In this document: piece by piece, positions 35,531 to 44,779 of the stretch | How the letters are laid out: each line of letters begins with the position of its first letter | Position numbering within the stretch: position 1 is the first letter of the stretch | Origin: Lycocorax pyrrhopterus obiensis | Taxonomy: Eukaryota > Chordata > Aves > Passeriformes > Paradisaeidae | Length of the DNA stretch: 64,000 bases | NCBI GenBank assembly: GCA_014706295.1 | Contig: JACSVZ010000007.1 | Location: 8,238,808 to 8,302,807, forward strand | Direction: 5' to 3' | The notes under the pieces: model-generated | The model's input: the letters and a program-made list of their open reading frames with translations, nothing else | Database searches by the model: none | What the model was told of the DNA's origin: nothing | Position numbers and translations under genes: made by a program

Positions 35531-36360
35531 CGCACCCGCTCCGCCCGCGCCGCCAGCCCTGCCTCGGCCGCCTCCGCCGTCGCTCGGCTCTTTCCGGATA
35601 GTCGTGGCTGCGCGGGGCGCCCCCTGCCGGCGCGGAGGTGGTGCTGTGGGGCGGAGGCTCCGGGAAGGCGGCATGGCCACAGGCAGGGGGCGGAGGCAGC
35701 GGCGCACTCGGTTCCCACGTGGTGCTCGTTCCCCTTCTCCCCCCACCCTTCTCGGGTGCCATTTCAGGAGAGACGGGAGGCATTCCGGAATGAAAAGTTC
35801 CTGTGACACTCTGCCAACCGCCATGGAAAGGCCGCGGTCTAGGATGGGAGGTTGATAGTGTTGCCGGGACCCGTTGTGAGGGTCCCCGCCCGCCGCAGGG
35901 ACAGCGTAGCCGGTTCGTCCCCTCCCCCCAGCCCGGCCAGGTCTCCGTGCGGGCAGGGAGGATAGGCAGCCACGGCAGGGCCTTGCGAAACCGCTGGGGG
36001 GGACACCTCAGGGCTCACCAGGGTTCAGCCCAGCCCACAAGCAATCCCGGGGTGACAGTAGGACACCGGCAAGTTGCAGGTACCTGGTCCCTCAGACAGA
36101 CTGGTGGCTCATGGAGGTGACCGCTGCTGCAGGAGTGACCCCGTAGGGAACACGCTGTTCTGCCGCCGCTGTCATTGCTCAGCAATGCTGGAGAGGTGGC
36201 TCAGCCCCGTACTCACCCTCACACACAACTGAGACTTTGAGGCAGCTCCTGCTCCCCCCTCCTGCACCCCTTGTTTTTCGGTGGTGCTTGATCCCCGCTT
36301 ACCCACGTGGGTCCCCCAGGAACCAAGTGGGCTCTGTGCCCCCCCACTGTGGCTTCACCG
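35531..36360. other. AIP promoter and spacer before the duplicated region
   Basis: 35531-35700 is the CpG-rich AIP 5' region. The remainder up to 36360 is unique sequence with no recognisable exon. At about 36360 the sequence enters a block that is repeated at 44097. Confidence 0.6.
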
Positions 36361-37042
36361 CGGGGCAGGGGCAGCGCGGAGCCGCGGCGTTGTCGGTGGC
36401 AGCGCAGGTGTCAGGAGCCGCGTGCGGTCGATGGCGACGCCGAGAGCCGCCGCGGGGTAACCGCCTCCTTCCTGCGCTGGCGGCGAGGCGAGCGCGGGGC
36501 CACAGCTGCGGCAGCAGCGCCATGTGCCAGCGCCGCCGCGAGGGACCGGGGACCTGCCACCTGCCAGCCCCGCGCGGAGCCGGGGCCGCCGCCACCCCCC
36601 GCGGGGGCTGCGGGCACGGCGGGAGGGGAGCGCGCCAAGGATGGGGGCTTTGGGCTTTGCAGGTGCCGGAGCTGAGGGTGGTCCCGTGGAGGCTCTTGCT
36701 GGGATTTGGGGTGAAGCGTGTCCCCATCAGGATGGCTCTCGGCAGGCTCCAGCAGCGGAGTTGGAGGCACGGGGGGGATACAGGAAGGGCCCCCGCAGCC
36801 CAGGTGCTGTGGGGGGGGCTGGTTCCCCCCGGGGACATCCGGGTGGCAGCCCACTGTGGCGGGCTGTGTGACGCCAGAAGCGGAGGCGAGCCTCATATTT
36901 GGGCACGGAGCAGGTTATTGGAGGCCGCGGCCCCGCAGCCGGGAGATCAGGCCGTGATAAAGGCTGCCGTGGTGCTGCTGCCTCCGTTGGCTCGGGCGCT
37001 GCCGAGACATCCCCTGGCTGCGCTGGGCTCGGGGCCGGGGGC

Positions 37043-40000
37043 ATGGGGCCGATGGTGGCGCTGGGGCTGCTCGTGTGCGTGCAGCTGTGTGGGGGTGAGT
37101 GCCGGGCGGGCGGGAGCGGGGCCCGCGGCGGTGGCGGGCCCGGCTCAGCAGCCTCGGTGCCGCAGGCTCCGGGGAGCTGCGTCTGGTGGACGGCGGCGGG
37201 CGCTGTGCCGGGCGCGTGGAGGTGAAGCACGACGGTGAGTGGGGCTCCGTCTGCGTCTTCGACTTCGACTGGGAAGCCCGTTGGGCCATCGTGGTGTGCC
37301 GGCAGCTGGGCTGTGGCCGGGTGGCCAGGGCGTCCCCGTACGCCCCGTTCGGGCAGGGCACCGGGCGGATCTGGCTCCAGCCCTTCTTCTGCAACGGCAC
37401 CGAGGATGCGCTGAAGGAGTGTCGGCACTTCGGATGGGGACAGCACTTGTGTGGCCACGAGCGGGATGTGGGAGTGACCTGCACAGGTGAGGGGACACGC
37501 CGGCCGTGCCGGAGTTGCCACCTTGTGCTTGAGCATCCCGGGCAGGGCTGAGCTGTTCCGGTGCCCCGGTGCAGATGCCGTGGAGCTGAGGCTGGCGGGC
37601 AGCAGCAGTCCCTGTGCCGGGAGGGTGGAAGTGAAGCTGCAGGGACACTGGGGCTCGGTGGGAGACGACAACTGGGACATGGAGGACGCCGAGGTGGTGT
37701 GCCAGCAGCTGGGCTGTGGCTCGGCTGCTGGTGCCTACTCCGCCATCGAGCACTTCGGTGCCGGGGACGGGCCCGTCCGTCTTTTCCGGGTGGACTGCAA
37801 TGGATATGAGTCCAGTCTCTGGGACTGCGAGATCCGTGGCTGGGGACAATATAACTTCAGCCATGACTGGGACACTGCCGTTACTTGCCAAGGTAGTTGC
37901 CAGACTGGGGGGGATGTGGCATTTCATGTACGTCCCTGGACACTGGTCCTGCACTGCTCCTCCAGGATTTTCCCATCTGGTTGGTGCCGATGGAGCCTGT
38001 GCCGGGCGGCTGGAGGTACGGAAGGGCCGGGCCTGGGTGGGTGTGTGCGAGGATCAAGTGGACATGAAGGTGGCCGAGGTGGTTTGCCGGGAGCTGGGCT
38101 GTGGAGCGGCGCTCGCCATCCCCGGCAGCGGGCGATTTGGGGCGGGATCTGGGCTGCTCTGGGACGGGGGCTTCCAGTGCAATGGCACCGAGCCCCTCCT
38201 CAGCGCCTGTGCCCGGCGTCCGCCCCACGGCCAGGGCTGCACCGGCCCTGCCAGCGTCATCTGCTCCCGTAAGTGCCGGGGACACCGGGGGCTGCTGGGG
38301 TCCCTGCACCATCGCCCCCCTCAATGCCCTTTCTGCCACAGCCTACACGGGCTTCCGGCTGGGGAACAGCAGCTCGGGATGCACCGGGCGGGTGGAGGTG
38401 GCAGTGAGGGGGACGTGGGGTTCCGTCTGCGCCAGTGAGTGGGACCTGCCCGATGCCCACGTCCTGTGCCGCCACCTGGGCTGCAGCCACGCCCTCACCG
38501 TGCTCCCGGGAGGCTCCTTCGGCAGCGGGGACGGGCCCCTGCGGCCAGACGCCTTTGGCTGCAGCGGGAGCGAGCGGCACCCGGGCGAGTGCCCCGTGGC
38601 CGTGCTGGGGAAGCCCCCCTGTGCCCCCGGAAACGCCGCTGCCGTCAACTGCTCAGGTGTGTATGGCACCTGCAGGAGGTGCATTTAAGAGCTTTTGTGA
38701 ATTCCTCAAGAATTGGGAGCAGAGGATGCAGGGATGTTTTGGAGTGAAGCATGGTCTGAGCCAGGGGCCACAGCCCCATGGCTCTGCTGGTGATTTTGCA
38801 GGTGTTGGTGGCTTTGTGGAATCCCTGCGGCTGGTGGAGGGTCAGAGCTTGTGCGATGGGTGGCTGGAGGAGACCGTAACCAGCCCGGCATGGCGCCGTG
38901 TGCCTGTGGAGGAGTGGAAGTCATGGGATGTCCACATGGTTTGCGCGGTGCTGGGCTGTGGCGTTCCCAAGGACGTTTACACCTCCTTGGGTACGGCCAC
39001 TGTTGTGAGCAGCAGCCCCAGCGAGATGGACATCACAACTGAAGAGATGGACATTTTGGGAGTGGGTTCTGTGCTGACCAGCAGCCCTGAGGAGATGGAT
39101 GAGGAGCTGGAGAAGATGGACAATATATCAAGGACGGGCCCTGCGCCAAGCAGCCGCCCTGAGGGGATGGTCATCGTCTGCTCAGGTGGGTGTCCTGAGA
39201 AGGGCTGGAGGTGCCGGTGCCCCAGGCAGCCACCGCAGGCTGGTCCTTCCGTGCCCGCAGGCAGCCGGCGGGTGAGGCTGGTGGGGAGCTCTGGGCGCTG
39301 CGCCGGGCGCGTGGAGGTCTATTCCGGTGGCAGGTGGAGCACGGTCTGCCAGGAAGGCTGGGAGCTGCAGGACGCCGCCGTTGTCTGCCGGGAGCTGGGC
39401 TGTGGCACGGCGCTGGAGGCACCGAGCTCGGCGCGCTTCGGTCCCGGCACGGGGCCGCTGTGGCCCTACATCCCTGACTGCTCCGGGACCGAGGAGTCTC
39501 TCTGGGAATGCGGGCGTTCGGAACAGCGCGAGTGCGGGCGCGGCGGCGGGGCAGGGGCCGTCTGCTCAGGTCAGTGCCGGGCACCCCAGATCAGGGTCCA
39601 GCCGAGCCCCCCGAGGGGTTCCTGGCCGTGCCGTGACCACCCTGCACCCCTTGCAGAGCAGCTCTCCGTGCGGCTGGCGGGCGGCCACGGGCGGTGCCGC
39701 GGGTTCCTGGAGGTGTCCCACAATGGCACCTGGGGCCGCGTGTGCGCCAACGGCACCAGCCCCGGCACCGCCGCCACCGTCTGCCGCCAGCTGGGCTGTG
39801 GGCACCAGGGGTGGCTGTCGGCTGTCCCCGCCCAGCAGCCGGCCCCCGCCTGGCTGGCCTGGGTGGGCTGTGAGGACGGGGCCCACTCGCTCTGGGGGTG
39901 CCCCTCGGCACCCTGGAATCTGCAGAGCTGCGGCCCAGGCGGGGACGCCCACGTGGATTGCGATGGGGACAGTGATGGCATCACTGAGACAGACACTACC

Positions 40001-41469
40001 CCACATCCCGACGGTGCCACCAGCACAGGTAGCTCTGCCCGTGCCGGCACCCCCAACGCCGGGCTGGCTGGGATGCCCCTGCGCTCACTGCCTGGCTGTA
40101 TCCACACAGGTGTCCCTGGCAGCACAGCTGCAGCGGTGACCGTGGGGACTGTGCCTGTGCCAACTGTCCTGTGCGTGGTGCTGGGGACGCTGCTGTGCCT
40201 GGCCCTGGGCGCCCTGGCCGTGCTGCTGGGCCGTGCCCGCGCCTGGCGCCGAGGTGGGTCCTGGCGGGTGGGGGCTGGCACAGACCCGGTTTGGGGGTTC
40301 CGGGGCTCCTGCCCTTGCAGAACAGCTCAGAAGGTGGGCAGGGGTGCCCCCGGTGCCAGCCACGGTGGCCAGGGCCCCAGGTAAATGCTGCGTCTCGTTC
40401 CAGGCCCTGGCAGAGCTGCAGATGCCGTCTCCAACGCTGTCTACGAGGAGCTGGACTACTCCGCAATGCCGGAGTACCAGGAGGTGCCCGGTCGCCCAGG
40501 TGGGTGCAGCGCCCGTGCCCCAGCTCTGCCCGGAGAGGGGGCTGTGCCCCACAGCCCCACGGCAGCTCCGGGTCCTGGTGGCCCGGCAGTGGCTCCTCGC
40601 CAGGGGCCGGGGATGTCCCTCGGTCCCACGGCAGCCCCGCTGTGTGGTGTGAGGTTGTGTCACCCTCGGTGCCACTTGAGGCCACGCCCAAATCCCTGTT
40701 TCTTACCTGCAGGTTCCCTGTCGGAGGGGTCGGTGAAGAAGCTGCCGTATTACACCGGGGACAGCGTGGAGGGGAGTGACACCGAGGCAGCCCCAGGTAG
40801 GGCCACAGGGCAGGAAGCCAGCGGGGACTGCTGGGGACAGGGGACACACTCGGGCAGGGGAGCTGAGGGGACAAGTCCCCCCCTTGTTAGTGTGTAGTGA
40901 GGCATCGCCTTTCCCTGTGGGACCCAAAGACCACCAGCACATCCCCGGTGGCAAGGCCGGAGAGGATGGCACAGCCAGACCCCTGCCAGGGCCACTGGGT
41001 CACTGCCATGGACCCTTGTGCCTGTCCCAGACCCCCCTGCCCTGCCCGAGCACGGAACCCTGGATGGCTACGACGATGCCCTGGATGTGCCACAGGAGCC
41101 CCCTGCTCCCAGCACTGGGGACATCTCCGAGGGAGTGGCACAGAGGAGGTGGATCTGTGTCCTCCCCACAGGTAAGAGGGCTCACAGCTGCCCTGTCCCC
41201 TCTGCAGAGGCACTCCATGGCAGGGTTTGGCTGTGGGGGTGGGCAGGGATCCAGCAGCAGATCCATGGGTGCTGCAGCCAGACCCCAGGTGGGGCCTGTC
41301 AGGGGGGACAGGGAGCCATCTGCCCCCATGCACCCTTCTGTGCTGTCCCCAAGGTGGGATCTACTCCCCTCCAATTCCCCCGGGAGCCACCAGAGACCCC
41401 TCGGAACAGCCCCCGGTGCACACAGACTATGATGATGTCGGCAGCAGCGCCCTGGGGACGTTGCCATGA
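37043..41469 (+). CDS. WC1/SCART-like scavenger receptor, copy A
   Basis: Type I transmembrane receptor with seven group B SRCR domains, related to WC1/SCART/CD163 molecules of gamma-delta T cells and macrophages. Exons: 37043-37094 (signal peptide, MGPMVALGLLVCVQLCG), 37166-37486, 37575-37892, 37966-38268, 38342-38656, 38802-39185, 39261-39569, 39657-40028 (one SRCR each), 40110-40253 (stalk end and TM), then cytoplasmic 40404-40499, 40713-40796, 41031-41171 and 41354-41469. Total 984 residues. Each typical SRCR has the VVCRELGCG-type core and paired cysteines. SRCR5 is atypical. The tail has AVYEELDY and YQEV, then YDDALDV and a C-terminal DYDDVGSSALGTLP, closely resembling the WC1 tail (YEELDY, YDDVELSALGT). 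I infer a phosphotyrosine-signalling co-receptor. Orthology to a named gene cannot be settled from sequence alone. Confidence 0.9.
38802..39185 (+). other. Atypical SRCR5 exon with acidic EMD repeats (copy A)
   Basis: The first half reads as an SRCR domain (SLRLVEG, CDGWLEE, VCAVLGCGVPKDVY). The second half, expected to hold the domain's last disulphides, is replaced by a serine/acidic repeat: SSSPSEMD, TEEMD, TSSPEEMDEELEKMD, SSRPEGM. It then ends in VIVCS. The frame is open and the splice sites are intact in both gene copies (copy B exon 46531-46914). Confidence 0.85.
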
Positions 41470-41646
41470 GGATGCCCTGGCCATGCCGCAGCCCTGGGGA
41501 CACGTGTGTGGCAGTGTGGTGGGGCCCTGTCCCCAGGAAGGGGTGGCCCTGCACACAGAAGTCACCCCTCCGTGCACAGCACTGCAGGAAAACTGCTCCT
41601 GTGTAGGGATTTTCTTTGATTTCAGTCTGAATTTCCCTTTTTTCTT

Positions 41647-41652
41647 ATTAAA
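41647..41652 (+). terminator. Receptor copy A polyadenylation signal (ATTAAA)
   Basis: ATTAAA 178 bases after the stop. Copy B has the same signal at 49344-49349. In copy A an LTR begins 4 bases downstream. Confidence 0.7.
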
Positions 41653-41655
41653 GAC

Positions 41656-42741
41656 TGTCGTGGTTTGACATTGGCCCGATGCCAGGCACCCAGGAGAGTT
41701 GCTTGCTCACCCTCCCCTGCCTCAGCTGGGCAGAGGGGAGTGGGGAAAAAAAAAAATAACAGAGGCTTCATTAGTTGAGATAAGGACCGGAAGCAAACAC
41801 TTCAAGAGCAAAACAGACTTAACTTAAAGTTACAAAGTGAATTTATTGCTAACAGAATCAGAGGAGGATAATGAGAAGTAAAAGAAACCCTTAAAAATAC
41901 CTTTTCCCCTCAGCCCCTCCCTCCTTCCCACCGACAGCGCAGGGAGACAGGGTATGGGGATTTGGTCAGTTCATCACCGAGATTTTCTTCTGCTGCTCCG
42001 GGAGAGTTGTCCTTCCCCTGTGAGACTGTGGGGTCCCTGCTACAGGAGACAGTTCTCCACAAACCTCTCTGACATGGCTCCACTCTCAGGAGCAGCAGTC
42101 CTACCGCACCTGCTGCAGCGTGAGCCCCTCCCACGGGCACACAGTCCTCCCAAAACTGCTGCGCCGTGGGTGTCTCTTCCACGGGGTGCAGTGCTCCAAG
42201 GACAGGCTGCTCCAGCCTGGAAGCAAGGGCCCTCTCTCTCCACCGGGTCTCCCACTGGAACACAGCCTCCTCCAGGCATCCACCCGCTCTGGCACGGCCA
42301 CCTCCCCCACGGGCTGCGGGTGGATCTCTGCATCCCCCGTGGATCCCCATGGGCTGCAGGGGCACAGCTGCTTCACCGTGGCCTTCACCGCGGCCTGCAG
42401 AGGCATCTCGGCTCCAGCTCCTGGAGCACCTCCTCCTCCCCCTCCTTCACTGACCTTGGTGTGGCCATGTTGTTTTCCTCACATGTTTTCACTGCCTCCT
42501 CTGAGTAGAAGGCAAAACTGTGGGACTTTGTTTTGATTTTCTTCTTAAATATGTCATCACAGAGGTGTTACCAACCTCTCTCATTGGCCCACTTTTGGCC
42601 AGCAGCATGTCCATCTTCAGAGCCATCAGCCATTGGCTCTGCCGGACATGGTGGAAACTTCCAGGAGCTTCTCAAAGCAGCCCCGTCTGTGGCCTGCCCT
42701 GCTACCAAAACCCAGGCCATGCAAAACCAATACAAAACCCA
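41656..42741 (-). mobile_element. Solo ERVL-type LTR, minus orientation
   Basis: A 1.1-kb block absent from the equivalent site in unit B. Read on the minus strand it starts TGGGTTTTGTATTGG and ends AACCACGACA (TG...CA termini). It has a poly(A) signal AATAAA (plus TTTATT at 41842-41847) and internal GGAGCAGGTGGATGCC-like repeats. This resembles avian/passerine ERVL LTRs as I recall them. No gag or pol sequence is attached. A clear target-site duplication could not be defined by eye. Confidence 0.85.
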
Positions 42742-42924
42742 AACTGCCTGGAGACTGACTTCCAGGGCTGGGATGTCACTCCGGCGCTGGCACCTCCATC
42801 CCGGGTACATCAGCCCTCCCTCGGGGACGTGGGGCAGGACCTGGAAGCGCAGATGCATCCCCGGGCGTGGTGGGCTAAGGCGGGAGGGCACAGGGAGATC
42901 GCTGGGCTTGGCCACGGCAGGGCC

Positions 42925-43530
42925 CTCAGCCCAGGCTCCGCAGCGGGCAGGCGGGATGCCGCAGCTGCTGGCAGAGCCGCAGGACGCCGAGGGCTCCCAG
43001 CTCGTTGTCACTCAGGTCCAGGCAGGTGAGACGGGGCCCCTGCAGCAGCCGCGCGGCCAGGGCTGGGCAGCAGGCGCCCGACAGCCGTCAGCTCCCCAGC
43101 CTGTGAGGCTGAGGGATGAGGGCTTTGGCCTCGGCTCGGTCAGCTGCCGCAGGTGGGAAGGGCGCAGCAGTGGGTGAGGTCCTCGCAGCAGCAGGGGCTG
43201 CTGAGGCGGGAATACCGCAGCGCAAGGGGAAGCCTCGGGAAAGACCCTCAGAGCCGACCGAGGGCCCCCGGAGGTGTCCGTGGACCCGGAGAGCTCCTGT
43301 CCCCTCCGCCCGGGGCAGCAGCCAGCCACGCAGCCACCGCCCTCCGGTTCGGGTGCCCCCACCCAGCGGCCCCGCTCTGGGCTCCGTGCCGTGCGTGCGT
43401 CTCTCACCGGAGCAGGTCCGGGACACCCGCCCGGTGCCGCAGTGCCCGGCAGCGCGGAGGGACGGGGCAGGGCGGCTCCTCCCGCCGCCGCGCAGCGAGG
43501 GACCGGGACGTTCTGCTGGTGAGGAATTCC
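42925..43530 (-). pseudogene. NLR LRR-exon remnant in unit A
   Basis: Homologous to the LRR exons of the intact NLR at 49.7-51.3 kb. 42930-43096 matches exon 50062-50232, but the donor GT is mutated (plus-strand G at 42929 gives CT). A TGA stop (plus 43088-43090) lies at the LGS codon where the intact copy reads LGSC. The final coding exon and most of the next upstream LRR exon are deleted; only a stub near 43190-43225 matches 50490-50529. The 171-base exon (50754-50924) is missing altogether. 43395-43520 matches 51168-51299. No NACHT exon follows. Clearly non-functional. Confidence 0.88.
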
Positions 43531-44097
43531 TGGGGTGCAGGTGGATGGGGAGCAGCTGCAGTTGCAGCTGCTCGGTTTGCTCTGCGTGGGAGCCCGAGAC
43601 ACGAGGCCGGGAAGTGCCGGCACTTTGCGTAGCAAAGGGCTTGGGAAACCGTGGCCCCGGCCAGGTGAGGGACACTGAGAGAGACAGCAGGAGACGAGGA
43701 TGAGGAGGAAGAGAAGAGAGATTGTAGTGTGGACTTTGGTGTGCTTGGAATGGGAGGGGGTCAAAGCTCGTGGACCCTCTCTGGAGGCACCAGCTCGGGC
43801 TGTTTCTGTGTTATGCGCCAGCAGGAAGTGGGTTTATAGAGGAAGACATCGGAGACCGTGCCATGGGAAACCTGGGGTGGAAGCGGTGAGGAAGCGAGGT
43901 GTGGGTGTGGGAGTGGGTGTTTGGGGAGCCCCCGGGGGCAGCGTGGGTCAGCGGAGCCGCGGCTGTGAAGGGGCGAGGGCGCCAGCAGTGAGAGTGGGTT
44001 CCTGCGCTGGGAGCGTGCTGGCAGAGAGTCCGGTGAATGGTGAGACTGGGACGTTTCCTGAAGCGCGCGGCTGCCGAGCTGCAGGGGGCCGGGGCGG
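43530..44097. other. Unique spacer between units A and B
   Basis: Purine-rich sequence that matches neither unit. It may include old promoter sequence of copy B. No exon recognised. Confidence 0.55.
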
Positions 44098-44779
44098 CGG
44101 GGCAGGGGCAGCGCGGAGCCGCGGCGTTGTCGGTGGCAGCGCAGGTGTCAGGAGCCGCGTGCGGTCGATGGCGACGCCGGGAGCCGCCGCGGGGTAACCG
44201 CCTCCTTCCTGCGCTGGCGGCGAGGCGAGCGCGGGGCCACAGCTGCGGCAGCAGCGCCATGTGCCAGCGCCGCCGCGAGGGACCGGGGACCTGCCACCTG
44301 CCAGCCCCGCGCGGAGCCGGGGCCGCCGCCACCCCCCGCGGGGGCTGCGGGCACGGCGGGAGGGGAGCGCGCCAAGGATGGGGGCTTTGGGCTTTGCAGG
44401 TGCCGGAGCTGAGGGTGGTCCCGTGGAGGCTCTTGCTGGGATTTGGGGTGAAGCGTGTCCCCATCAGGATGGCTCTCGGCAGGCTCCAGCAGCGGAGTTG
44501 GAGGCACGGGGGGGATACAGGAAGGGCCCCCGCAGCCCAGGTGCTGTGGGGGGGGCTGGTTCCCCCCGGGGACATCCGGGTGGCAGCCCACTGTGGCGGG
44601 CTGTGTGACGCCAGAAGCGGAGGCGAGCCTCATATTTGGGCACGGAGCAGGTTATTGGAGGCCGCGGCCCCGCAGCCGGGAGATCAGGCCGTGATAAAGG
44701 CTGCCGTGGTGCTGCTGCCTCCGTTGGCTCGGGCGCTGCCGAGACATCCCCTGGCTGCGCTGGGCTCGGGGCCGGGGGC

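Larger units (their letters stand above)
36360..43530. repeat. Tandem duplication unit A (receptor plus NLR remnant)
   Basis: From CGGGGCAGGGGCAGCGCGG at about 36360 this matches unit B (from about 44097) almost base for base through the receptor gene, with an offset of 7737 falling to 7729. After 41652 an LTR interrupts it. It then continues as diverged, deleted sequence matching 49350-51310 of unit B, including LRR-exon remnants. Confidence 0.93.

Noticed and set aside
37043..41469. Assignment of the receptor as CD5 or CD6
   Set aside because: CD5 and CD6 have three SRCR domains and different tails. Here there are seven SRCR exons and a WC1-like YEELDY/YDDV tail.
41656..42741. Remnant retroviral gag or pol coding sequence
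   Set aside because: The frames are short and low-complexity; the structure fits an LTR only.
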